Shown here piece by piece: positions 9,445 to 17,792 of a stretch of DNA of 64,000 bases. The notes beneath the pieces were generated by a model. The model saw only the letters and a program-made list of their open reading frames with translations. It made no database searches and was not told the DNA's origin. This stretch comes from Alloscardovia theropitheci. GTDB taxonomy: Bacteria > Actinomycetota > Actinomycetes > Actinomycetales > Bifidobacteriaceae. The translations under genes and the position numbers were made by a program. The stretch lies in assembly GCF_004332295.1 (NCBI RefSeq), contig NZ_RXLP01000019.1:248001-312000 (forward strand), given 5' to 3'. Position 1 is the first letter of the stretch. Each line of letters starts with the position of its first letter.

Positions 9445-10479
9445 ATGACGAGAAAAACGATTTCTTTTGTTGTTCCTTCATATAATGTAGAAGATTATCT
9501 AGCGCGTTGCATTGATTCTCTCCTTGATCTCCCTCAAACTGATGACGTCGAAATCGTAATCGTTGATGATGGTTCACATGATGACACAGCAGCAATCGCT
9601 GATTCATATGTCGAGCGTTTCCCTGAAGTTGTTCGTGCAATTCACCAAGAAAATGCGGGTCATGGTGGAGCATGTAATGCGGGAATAGCAGCTGCTCAGG
9701 GGCAGTACCTTAAAATTGTAGATGCAGATGATTGGGTTGATCCAGCAGCATATATCACCTATATCGCATTCCTGCGCTCGCAAGCTAGTGCCCAGGAACC
9801 AGTTGATTTGCTCATAAGCAACTATACGTATGAGAATGTTGCAAAGAATCATTCTCATACTATTCGATACACCAATGTATTCGAATCACATAAGCGTCTG
9901 ACATGGGATGATGTCAAGAATTTCCATATCGATCAATACCTGCTTATGCATACGCTGACATATCGCACTGAGGTTTTACGTCAAAGCGGATTGAAACTTC
10001 CTGAACACACATTCTATGTAGATTTTATTTTCTCATTCCAGCCATTGCCATGGGTAAAGACTCTGACATATCTCAATATTGATTTCTATCGTTACTTCAT
10101 TGGTCGTGAAGGACAAAGTGTTCAAAAGGACATTATGATTAAGCGAGTTGATCAGCTTATTCGCGTTAATGATGTAATGACACATGCAATGCCTAGCAAG
10201 GAAGATGTATCAGCTGGGTTATATCGCTATATGTTGCATTATTTGGCGTCAGAATACATTGTTACGAGTGTGTTCCTCACCTTGTCGAATGATACTGAGC
10301 GTTGGGCTCAAAAAGAAGAGCTATGGCAGCGATTGAAGGAATATAACGAAGATATTTACAATGATATGCGTAGTCAAGAATTCCTCACGCGCGCTGTTAC
10401 CATTCGCGGTAAACTCGGACGCGGCTTGATTAAAGCTTCATATGCAGTAACTAATGGGGCGGTTGGCTTTAATAGCTAA
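9445..10479 (+). CDS. Family 2 glycosyltransferase
   Basis: A 344-residue GT-A fold enzyme. The N-terminal nucleotide-sugar domain has SFVVPSYNVEDYLARCIDSL, VIVDDGSHDDT, NAGHGGACNAGI and the metal-binding DAD at 93-95 (followed by DW). The C-terminal part is helical and lacks obvious membrane segments, so the enzyme is cytosolic or membrane-associated. The start at 9445 is chosen because earlier in-frame codons run into the upstream terminator; a GTG at 9439 is an alternative, and the ribosome site is weak either way. It probably adds a sugar to a cell-surface glycan or lipid carrier, perhaps with the GtrA-like proteins next to it. Donor and acceptor are unknown. Confidence 0.86.
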   Translation: MTRKTISFVVPSYNVEDYLARCIDSLLDLPQTDDVEIVIVDDGSHDDTAAIADSYVERFPEVVRAIHQENAGHGGACNAGIAAAQGQYLKIVDADDWVDPAAYITYIAFLRSQASAQEPVDLLISNYTYENVAKNHSHTIRYTNVFESHKRLTWDDVKNFHIDQYLLMHTLTYRTEVLRQSGLKLPEHTFYVDFIFSFQPLPWVKTLTYLNIDFYRYFIGREGQSVQKDIMIKRVDQLIRVNDVMTHAMPSKEDVSAGLYRYMLHYLASEYIVTSVFLTLSNDTERWAQKEELWQRLKEYNEDIYNDMRSQEFLTRAVTIRGKLGRGLIKASYAVTNGAVGFNS

Positions 10480-10506
10480 TAGTGAATTTATAATCTTTAT
10501 AAGATA

Positions 10507-10539
10507 ATGCGGTGAGTTTGTAAGGAAAACTCACCGCAT
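10507..10539. terminator. Bidirectional terminator between convergent genes
   Basis: A perfect 13-bp stem (10507-10519 with 10527-10539) lies between the glycosyltransferase and the minus-strand membrane protein gene and could end both transcripts. Confidence 0.75.
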
Positions 10540-10566
10540 ATTACTATTCAGCATTTTCGATATTTA

Positions 10567-11028
10567 TTATTCGAAAATATGATGTGTTCGCGCTTGAAAA
10601 CGCTCCAATCTCTGTTGATTAAGTAATGGTTTAGTGAGCCAGTAAATAAATAATATGATTGTGACTATACCGGCTACAATATTGACTACATTGAGTAGTA
10701 AGTACGCTGCCGAAGGAATAGGTGAGTTCATTAATCTGCATATAAGATGCACAGATCGGGATAGCAATTCAATTCCAGAAAAAATAACGAAAAGTTTCCC
10801 GATGAATCTTAGAGCATAGATAAATAAACTATTTGAGATAACTAGCAGCACTAATGGTAATAACCACGTGTAAGGACCAAAGAAATATAATGCTAAGAAG
10901 TCTTTTAGTGGTTTGGATGAAGGCATATATACGCTCAGCCATACAGTAAGAATTGCAGTGATAATGATATATGCAATAAGTAAGATTCCAGATTTCATCC
11001 ACGTTGATTTATGCGAATTATTACTCAT
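10567..11028 (-). CDS. Small polytopic membrane protein, unknown function
   Basis: A 153-residue protein that I do not recognise. It has about four hydrophobic segments (near 13-35, 50-75, 78-95 and 110-135) separated by short polar loops and ends in a basic, Gln/Arg/His-containing tail. The start at 11028 is chosen because GGGAG lies 9 bases upstream on the minus strand; the frame stays open to an ATG 12 codons earlier. It is transcribed on its own, convergent with the glycosyltransferase and divergent from the DNA glycosylase. Composition and clean hydrophobic pattern support it being a real gene. Confidence 0.65.
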   Translation of the reverse strand: MSNNSHKSTWMKSGILLIAYIIITAILTVWLSVYMPSSKPLKDFLALYFFGPYTWLLPLVLLVISNSLFIYALRFIGKLFVIFSGIELLSRSVHLICRLMNSPIPSAAYLLLNVVNIVAGIVTIILFIYWLTKPLLNQQRLERFQARTHHIFE

Positions 11029-11155
11029 GTCATCACACTCCCTCATGTCAACAACTTTTGTCACTTCTCAAGTGTGAAACTTCTCCACTGTGAGAAGATG
11101 TTAATATTATAGCCTTAAAAAAAATGACATGCTATGGGCCAGATGACAGAAGATT

Positions 11156-11809
11156 ATGACATGTGTGTGGAGTACAAAATATACTATGACATTTCCAGAA
11201 TTTCTTCGACGTTCAGATATAAGCTCAATTGAAGCCGCTCGCAAACTACTTGGAAGTGTGCTCATTCGCGAGTTTAATGATGGCACATGTGCAAAAGTGC
11301 GCATAGTGGAAACTGAAGCATATGATCAAGATGATCCCGCTTCGCACACTTTTCATGGTAAGAGTCAAAGAAATTGGGCAATGTTTGAAGCGGGTGGCAT
11401 TGCTTATATTTATTTCACATATGGTATGCATTACTGTGTCAATATCGTGTGCGGACGTGAAGGCTATGGCAGTGGAGTTCTTGTGCGTGCGGCGGAGCCG
11501 ATAGAAGGCGAGGAATATATTGCACAACGGCGCAGCAAAGCTCGTGGTGTGAATATGACGAATGGTCCTGCGAAATTAACGAAAGCATTGGAAATTGATA
11601 AATCGTTATATGCGCACGATCTCAGTACATCTCCTCTTCGGCTAGTTGAAGGGGGCTTGCACGATGATGAGTTCGTGCTAGAAACACCGCGAATTGGAAT
11701 TTCCAAAGCTGTTGAGGATAAGCGTCGATTTGTTATAGCCCATGAGAAGACACGTGCATTGAATCCGTATGTTTCTGAACAACGCTTTACTAGAACGTTT
11801 CTCGTATAG
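11156..11809 (+). CDS. 3-methyladenine DNA glycosylase (AAG/MPG family)
   Basis: A 217-residue monofunctional base-excision repair glycosylase that removes alkylated purines. The family core is intact: RRSDISSIEAARKLLGSVL, then VETEAYDQDDPASHTFHG with the catalytic Glu, then the DNA-intercalating region FEAGGIAYIYFTYGMHYCVNIV and NGPAKLTKAL. Length fits bacterial members (about 200). The start could instead be the ATG at 11186, which begins MTFPEFLRR as in relatives; neither start has a strong ribosome site. It stands alone upstream of the mevalonate operon and divergent from a small membrane protein gene. Confidence 0.93.
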   Translation: MTCVWSTKYTMTFPEFLRRSDISSIEAARKLLGSVLIREFNDGTCAKVRIVETEAYDQDDPASHTFHGKSQRNWAMFEAGGIAYIYFTYGMHYCVNIVCGREGYGSGVLVRAAEPIEGEEYIAQRRSKARGVNMTNGPAKLTKALEIDKSLYAHDLSTSPLRLVEGGLHDDEFVLETPRIGISKAVEDKRRFVIAHEKTRALNPYVSEQRFTRTFLV

Positions 11810-11862
11810 TGAAGGGGGCTTATGTGATGTATAGAAAGTTCACAAGAAATCACAGTAAAATC

Positions 11863-11884
11863 TGTGTATAGACTGTGTATAGAC
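11863..11884 (+). repeat. Tandem 11-bp direct repeat upstream of the mevalonate operon
   Basis: TGTGTATAGAC occurs twice back to back (11863-11873 and 11874-11884), about 50 bases before mvk. Each unit is about one helical turn and contains a TATAGA element that could be a -10 box. A similar but imperfect unit (TGATGTATAGA) lies near 11825. It may be an operator or a duplicated promoter element. Confidence 0.5.
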
Positions 11885-11933
11885 ACTAGAAGAGGAGTGT
11901 TTTTCTGCGCGTGCATCTTTTAAAGTAGTGAAC

Positions 11934-12899
11934 ATGAGTGGAATCCAGGGGTATCGTGCGCTCTCGCATGGCAAAGTTATACTCATCGGAGAGCATTCAG
12001 CTGTATATGGTGAGCCAGCGATTGTGCTTCCACTTCATGAAGCACAACTCAGCGCGCATCTCAAGATTCGCAATGATAGTGTGCGAACAATTGATTGTGA
12101 ATATTTTCATGGCTTGATTGACGATGCACAAGACAATTTACGAAATATTCAAGTTCTTATTAATCGATTGTCACGGGATTTTTCACTCGACGGTGTTGGT
12201 TTTGATTTATCTATTACGTCCTCCATTCCACATGCTCGAGGTATGGGGTCATCCGCTGCCGTCGCCGTAGCTATTATCCGAGTATTTGCTCAACTAGCTG
12301 AACGCTCTATTAATTTCGCTCAAGAATTTGAGTATGCGCAAATTGCCGAGAATATTGCTCATTCACGAGCGTCAGGAATGGATAGTGCCGCAGTTGCTTC
12401 TGATAGCGCTGTGTGGTTTAAGCGTGATGAAACTATTTCTACCTTTGGATTTGAGACACCAGGAATATTGGTTGTAGCTGATACTGGTATTACTGGGCAA
12501 ACGCGTACAGCTGTTAGCGATGTGCGTTCTTTAATGCAATCGCCCGCGATGAGTATCGCACATAAAGCTTTTGAAGGAATTAACCGATTAGGACAGTTGG
12601 CGTATGACTGTGCGCAGTATCTTCGTCAATGCGAATTATCACAATTGGGTATTGCTATGAATCAAGCACACGATATTTTGTCTGAATTATCGGTATCAAG
12701 CGCGGAACTTGATACATTAGTTAAGTCAGCTCGAAATGCGGGTGCTTTAGGAGCAAAACTTACTGGTAGCGGCCGTGGAGGATGCATAATCACGCTCGCA
12801 GAAAATGGGGACAAAGCTGATACGATATCGCATGCTTTACGCAAGAGTGGTGCGGTACGGCTATGGCAAGTTCCGCTGATTTCAAAAGGAATACGGTAG
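11934..12899 (+). CDS. mvk: Mevalonate kinase
   Basis: A 321-residue GHMP kinase that phosphorylates mevalonate to 5-phosphomevalonate with ATP. Visible motifs: GKVILIGEHSAVYGEPA (residues 13-29), the ATP-binding PHARGMGSSAAVAVA (about 99-113), and the C-terminal motif KLTGSGRGGCIITL. Length matches bacterial mevalonate kinases. An in-frame GTG at 11928 is an alternative start; the ribosome site is weak for both. This is the first gene of a four-gene operon and overlaps mvaD by one base. The enzymes making mevalonate (HMG-CoA synthase and reductase) are not in this window. Confidence 0.93.
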   Translation: MSGIQGYRALSHGKVILIGEHSAVYGEPAIVLPLHEAQLSAHLKIRNDSVRTIDCEYFHGLIDDAQDNLRNIQVLINRLSRDFSLDGVGFDLSITSSIPHARGMGSSAAVAVAIIRVFAQLAERSINFAQEFEYAQIAENIAHSRASGMDSAAVASDSAVWFKRDETISTFGFETPGILVVADTGITGQTRTAVSDVRSLMQSPAMSIAHKAFEGINRLGQLAYDCAQYLRQCELSQLGIAMNQAHDILSELSVSSAELDTLVKSARNAGALGAKLTGSGRGGCIITLAENGDKADTISHALRKSGAVRLWQVPLISKGIR

Positions 12900-13945
12900 T
12901 GAACAACAATATAAACAGCGTAGCGGCTCGCGCACATACAAATATCGCGCTTATCAAATACTGGGGAAAGCGCGATGAAAAGTTATATTTACCGACGAGC
13001 ACAAGCCTTTCTCTCACTTTGGATTCTCTCTATACCGACACTCGAGTTAGTTTCGATAATGATCTTGATAAGGATGTTCTGTATATCAACGGCGAATTAC
13101 AAGATGAAAAGTCAACTGAAAAGGTTGTAAAAGTTATTAATCTTTTCCGCTGTCGCTACGTCGCTGATGATTCACCATATATTCGTGTAGAAAGTTATAA
13201 TCACGTTCCAACGGCTGCTGGGCTGGCAAGCTCATCGAGTGGTTTTGCAGCATTAAGTTTTGCTTTACGCGCGTTATTTGAAAATCAATATCTTCCAGAA
13301 TCCGATTCTATTGATTTGATGAATGATACCGAGCTTAGCGCCTTTGCTCGGCAGGGGTCAGGATCGGCTACGCGCAGTATTTTTGGCGGATTTGTCGAAT
13401 GGGTATATGGGACAGGATCAAGTGATAGTGTAGCCGTGCCTATTGATGATGGCGATTGGGATGTGGCAATGATTCTCGCAGCTGTATCGACCCAGAGAAA
13501 GAAAATTTCTAGTACGTACGGCATGAAACACACAGCTGAAACATCAGCATTTTATCCACTGTGGAAGCAGGTTTCTGAAGAAGATTTGCGTGTAGTTAGA
13601 GAAGGAATTGCTGAGCGGGATATCGATAAAATTGGCGCAGCAATGGAAGCAAATTGTATGAAATTCCATGCAACGATGTTCGCTGCTAACCCTCCTTTTA
13701 CGTATTTAACAGCACGTAGTTTCGAAATTATTGAGTATGTTCATGAGCTGCGTGATAGTGGTTTAAGCGTTTATTTCACCATGGATGCGGGACCGAATGT
13801 GAAGATTCTATGCCGCAAGAGTGAGCGTCAGGAAATTCACGATAAGATAGCACAACGCTTTGCGGATATTACCCTCTTTGATGCTGCTTCTGGACCTGCT
13901 CCTCACATCATGAGGGATGAAACTTGGGATGAACTCTATGGCTAA
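12899..13945 (+). CDS. mvaD: Diphosphomevalonate decarboxylase
   Basis: A 348-residue GHMP-family enzyme that converts mevalonate 5-diphosphate to isopentenyl diphosphate with ATP use. Key motifs are ARAHTNIALIKYWGKRDEKLYLPTSTSLSLTL near the N-terminus, the phosphate loop PTAAGLASSSSGFAALSFAL, the decarboxylase motif RQGSGSATRSIFGGFVEW and TMDAGPNVKIL. I chose the GTG at 12899 because AAAGGA lies 8 bases upstream and it overlaps the mvk stop by one base; an ATG at 12863 would add 12 residues unlike the family. Its stop overlaps the start of the phosphomevalonate kinase gene by 8 bases. Confidence 0.93.
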   Translation: MNNNINSVAARAHTNIALIKYWGKRDEKLYLPTSTSLSLTLDSLYTDTRVSFDNDLDKDVLYINGELQDEKSTEKVVKVINLFRCRYVADDSPYIRVESYNHVPTAAGLASSSSGFAALSFALRALFENQYLPESDSIDLMNDTELSAFARQGSGSATRSIFGGFVEWVYGTGSSDSVAVPIDDGDWDVAMILAAVSTQRKKISSTYGMKHTAETSAFYPLWKQVSEEDLRVVREGIAERDIDKIGAAMEANCMKFHATMFAANPPFTYLTARSFEIIEYVHELRDSGLSVYFTMDAGPNVKILCRKSERQEIHDKIAQRFADITLFDAASGPAPHIMRDETWDELYG

Positions 13946-15101
13946 AGTTACTCAAGATGTCGAAGAATCTAGAGATATCCAGGAAATGCATATATCTCAG
14001 GAAGTTGCGTCTCCTCAGGTAGAAGGTCGTGCTTGCGGAAAACTATATCTGACCGGTGAATATGCGGTAGTGGATGGAGCAGGCGCAGTTATATCTGCTG
14101 TGAATAAAGAGATAAATGGTCGAATTATTTCTGCATCCGATTCCGAGCGCAGTGACGCCATCTCTGTAGCATGGGGAGCGGATGCTTTATCGAATATGCG
14201 AGTACCTGCTTTCGCTACTCACAATGAACTTCGATACGTTAAGGCTGCATCGTATGTAGCATCTCGTTATTTATATGAAGATGCAATCCTTGTCTCCCAC
14301 AATGATTGCATCGCATTAGATTCGCAACTAGTAGAAAATGATGGTCGAAAATTTGGGCTAGGGTCCTCCGGGGCTGTAACGGTTGCCACAATTCAAACGA
14401 TGATTCATGCGTATGGCAATGCACGAACGAATGTTTCACGTGAAACAGTGTATAAACTGTCAGTGTTAGCCCTGCTGATTGTTGGGGATAATGGGTCCTT
14501 TGGTGATGTCGCCTGCAGTAGTTTTGGCCAAATGGTTTACTATATCCGTCCATCTCAAGAGTTCTCTCAGCAATTAATTGCGCGTATTGAAAAAACAAGC
14601 ATTCATGACGTAGTGAATCTACCATGGGATCAGCTAGAAATTACTGCACTTACTTGGCCTCACGATATCTTAGCGTTTATCGGATGGACGGGAACTCCTG
14701 CAAGTTCGTATGACTTAGTGAATGCTGTGCATGCGTATAAAACTGATTGCGCACAACAGTACCAAGAATTTGTCGAAAGCTCTGCTCGCATTTCGCATGA
14801 TATGAAAGATGCATGTGAACATGGTAACGCGCAAGATTTCGTGGATGCGTATCATCGTGCTAGTGAATTGATATCGCTTTTTTCACGTGAAACTGGTGAC
14901 TTTGCTGAGACTAAGCAATTGCGAGAATTCAAGGAAATCGCACGTAAGTATGGTTGTGAAGCTAAATTCTCAGGAGCTGGTGGTGGCGATTGCGGCATTG
15001 CTATAGCGCGGAAAAGTCAAGTGCATAGTGATGCAATCGAGAAAATGATTGACGAATGGAAGAAATCTGGCATAGAAATAATGCCGTGGGAACTTCGCTA
15101 A
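13938..15101 (+). CDS. Phosphomevalonate kinase
   Basis: A 387-residue GHMP kinase, the ERG8/MvaK2 type that makes diphosphomevalonate. Motifs: GKLYLTGEYAVVDGAGAVISAV near residue 35, the ATP loop KFGLGSSGAVTVAT (about 136-150) and C-terminal KFSGAGGGDCGIAIA. The start at 13938 overlaps the mvaD stop (ATGGCTAA); an ATG seven codons upstream is possible. The first 30 residues are polar and not conserved in the family. Placement between mvaD and fni completes the lower mevalonate pathway and makes the assignment secure. Confidence 0.92.
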   Translation: MAKVTQDVEESRDIQEMHISQEVASPQVEGRACGKLYLTGEYAVVDGAGAVISAVNKEINGRIISASDSERSDAISVAWGADALSNMRVPAFATHNELRYVKAASYVASRYLYEDAILVSHNDCIALDSQLVENDGRKFGLGSSGAVTVATIQTMIHAYGNARTNVSRETVYKLSVLALLIVGDNGSFGDVACSSFGQMVYYIRPSQEFSQQLIARIEKTSIHDVVNLPWDQLEITALTWPHDILAFIGWTGTPASSYDLVNAVHAYKTDCAQQYQEFVESSARISHDMKDACEHGNAQDFVDAYHRASELISLFSRETGDFAETKQLREFKEIARKYGCEAKFSGAGGGDCGIAIARKSQVHSDAIEKMIDEWKKSGIEIMPWELR

Positions 15102-15194
15102 ACTAATATGTAGGAAGACCTAAAGATTTTCAGCGTGGGTTTTGAGCAAGTTAAGAGTAAATCGGTATTGAAGATGACGATGGAAGGAAAAGAC

Positions 15195-16298
15195 ATGGTA
15201 CAAGATGTGCATATCTCTTCGCGTAAAGATGATCATTTACGTCTTGCTCAGCAGTTCTATGTTCACAATGTGCAAGCCTTATCGAATCATGATGAAATTG
15301 ATGCCATGCAATTTGTTCATCAAGCATTGCCTGAAATGAGTCGAGAACGTGTATCAGCTTCGACTTCTTTCGCTGGAATTTCGCTACCTCGGCCATATTT
15401 TATTAATGCTATGACTGGCGGTACGGAACTAACAAATAGGGTTAATTATCGCTTAGCGCGCGTAGCTCATGATACTCAATCAGCACTTGCATTAGGATCC
15501 ATGAGTATTGCTGTTAAAGATCCTCGCACGCGAGATGCGTATAGGCAGCTTCGAGATGATTTCCCTGACGTACGGTTTATCGCAAATCTTGGCGCTGAAC
15601 ACACAGTAGAATCGGCTCAGCTCGTTCAAGAAGTGATTGGCGCTGTTGCATTGCAAATACATCTCAACGCAGTACAGGAAATCGTCATGCCAGAAGGTGA
15701 GAAAGATTTTACCGGTTGGATGAATAATATTCGTGCAATAGTTCAAGAAAGCCATGTGCCAGTTATCGTTAAAGAAGTTGGATTTGGCATGAGCTATGAA
15801 ACAGTTCAACAACTTCTCAATATTGGAGTTCATACCGTGGATATTGCTGGTCGCGGTGGTACGAATTTTGCTCAGATTGAAAACGCTCGCAATAATAAGC
15901 AAGACTTTAATTACATGGAAAATTGGGGTCTGTCAACAATTCGATCCCTTATAGAAGCAGTAGAGGCTCGTAAGAATCAAGGAGTGGATGCTCACGATGT
16001 ATCTATTATTGCGTCGGGCGGTGTACGCGGACCACTTGATATCGTCAAATATTGTGCATTAGGAGCAGATGCTGTCGGATTATCAGGAGCGTTCTTGCAG
16101 GCAATTACAAGTAGTGATGATGATAATGAAGCAGTGGAATCCACAATCGAATTAATTCACGATTGGGATGAACATATCACGAATATCATGACTATTTTGG
16201 GTGTGGAAAATCTTGAGCAGTTGCGCACGCAAGCGCGTTACACTTTACCGGAAAGTTTGATTTCATATCGTCGTCAACGTGCACAAATGTGGAAGTAA
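15195..16298 (+). CDS. fni: Isopentenyl-diphosphate delta-isomerase, type 2 (FMN-dependent)
   Basis: A 367-residue flavoenzyme interconverting isopentenyl and dimethylallyl diphosphate. It shows the type 2 features RKDDHLRLA at the N-terminus, FINAMTGGTE, ALGSMSIAVKDP, HLNAVQEIVMPEGEKDF, VKEVGFGMSYET, DIAGRGGTNFAQIE and the FMN-phosphate segment ASGGVRGPLDIVKYCALGADAVGLSG. The start at 15195 is chosen because GGAAGGAAA lies just upstream; the frame stays open to a GTG at 15135. It is the last gene of the mevalonate operon. No terminator with a T run was seen after it. Confidence 0.94.
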   Translation: MVQDVHISSRKDDHLRLAQQFYVHNVQALSNHDEIDAMQFVHQALPEMSRERVSASTSFAGISLPRPYFINAMTGGTELTNRVNYRLARVAHDTQSALALGSMSIAVKDPRTRDAYRQLRDDFPDVRFIANLGAEHTVESAQLVQEVIGAVALQIHLNAVQEIVMPEGEKDFTGWMNNIRAIVQESHVPVIVKEVGFGMSYETVQQLLNIGVHTVDIAGRGGTNFAQIENARNNKQDFNYMENWGLSTIRSLIEAVEARKNQGVDAHDVSIIASGGVRGPLDIVKYCALGADAVGLSGAFLQAITSSDDDNEAVESTIELIHDWDEHITNIMTILGVENLEQLRTQARYTLPESLISYRRQRAQMWK

Positions 16299-16444
16299 CA
16301 TTCTATGAGGCAAATAAAGCCCTGAGATAATGGGGAGATAAAGAAGAGCTCCAAATTTTAAGACGAAAAGGCATTATCTCGCTGTAAATTCCTCTTTTAT
16401 GAGTAAAGTATGACACAGTACTGTTAGCCCATTTGAAGGAAATT

Positions 16445-17629
16445 ATGACAGACAATACTGCTAATACCGTTCGCTCAGCTGTTCGAGACCTGAGAGGATC
16501 GCTGATTCGTTCTTTTGATGCTGAAATTTCAGATATTGATGGAATTATTAAATTAACTCTCGGCGAACCAGACTTCCCTACTCCTGAACGTATTACCCAA
16601 GCGGGTATTGAATCCATTAAAGCAGGACACACTCACTACGCGCCAAATGCGGGGACGATGGGACTTCGTGAGGCTGTTGTGGGGTATTTGAAGCGACGTC
16701 GTCAACTAAATTACACGGTCGATAACATCGTTGCGACAGTGGGCGGCTCGGAAGCGTTGTCATCATCGCTCGGGGCGCTACTGAGTGAGGAAACGCAGTC
16801 CATTATTCCTATTCCGGCATTTGGAGCATATAAGACACAGACCTTGCTGGCCGGGGGAACAGTTGATCTTATTGATACAACGGACACGGGTTTCAAATTA
16901 ACCCCTGAGCAACTTGAAGCGGCAATCGATCGCGCTCATCAAGCAGGAAAACACCCGATTTTAATAATAAATTATCCTAATAATCCTACAGGCGTAGCAC
17001 TTACGAGTGAGGAAATTCAAGCTCTTGCTGACATCGTACGCGCTCGCGATATTATCGTAGTTTCCGATGAAGTGTATAGCGAAATTTATTACGGTGAAGG
17101 ACGTGCAGATTCTATTGCTCGATATGTTCCGGAAAATACTGTGCTCATTGACTCAGCTTCAAAAGCATTTGCAATGACTGGATGGCGTGTGGGATATATC
17201 GCAGCTCCGGTAGAACTTGCGCAGGAATTCGTTAAAGTTCACCAATCAAATGTGGCAACGGGAGCTACTTTCACCATGGATGCGGCTCAAGAGGGATACG
17301 AGCATGGTGATAGCGATATTGAGCATATGGTTGCTCAATATTCTAATCGCCGTAATTTCATGTATAACGAGTTAGTCGATATGGGATTAAACGTCGCTTA
17401 TCCAGATGGCGCATTCTACCTGTTTATTCAAATTCCACAGTGGTTCGATGGGACAAGCTTAGAATTTTGTACCAAGCTTGCGTATGAAGCTAAAGTAGCA
17501 CTTATTCCAGGTGCTGCATTTGGCGATCCGCAATCACGATGGGTACGAGCTAGCTACGCAGCAAGTATGGAGAATTTACGCGAATCAGCAGCACGTATAC
17601 GTACGTGGCTAGAAGAAAATGCCCGATAA
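16445..17629 (+). CDS. PLP-dependent aminotransferase, class I
   Basis: A 394-residue fold-type I aminotransferase of the aspartate/aromatic group. It has LGEPDFPTPERI, YAPNAGTMGLREAV, the PLP-phosphate region, NYPNNPTGVALT, SDEVYSEIYY and the PLP Lys at residue 240 in SASKAFAMTGWRVGY, followed by the conserved Arg region SRWVRASYA near the end. GAAGGA stands 4 bases before the ATG. It most resembles PatA/AspC-type enzymes, but the amino donor cannot be read from the sequence. An amino-acid permease and an asparaginase follow on the same strand, giving a small amino-acid-nitrogen neighbourhood. Confidence 0.9.
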   Translation: MTDNTANTVRSAVRDLRGSLIRSFDAEISDIDGIIKLTLGEPDFPTPERITQAGIESIKAGHTHYAPNAGTMGLREAVVGYLKRRRQLNYTVDNIVATVGGSEALSSSLGALLSEETQSIIPIPAFGAYKTQTLLAGGTVDLIDTTDTGFKLTPEQLEAAIDRAHQAGKHPILIINYPNNPTGVALTSEEIQALADIVRARDIIVVSDEVYSEIYYGEGRADSIARYVPENTVLIDSASKAFAMTGWRVGYIAAPVELAQEFVKVHQSNVATGATFTMDAAQEGYEHGDSDIEHMVAQYSNRRNFMYNELVDMGLNVAYPDGAFYLFIQIPQWFDGTSLEFCTKLAYEAKVALIPGAAFGDPQSRWVRASYAASMENLRESAARIRTWLEENAR

Positions 17630-17792
17630 TGATACTGAATCGAAAATGTGTGACAAAAATTGTGAACTAACAGTTAAAAGTTACGGTATACAGTACAGTC
17701 ATACATCGGTAATAAGTTTTGGATAATACCGCTCGCTATTTTTGCAATGCAAGAATCATATATGTCATAGCGTGCATATGAAGGAGAAATGC

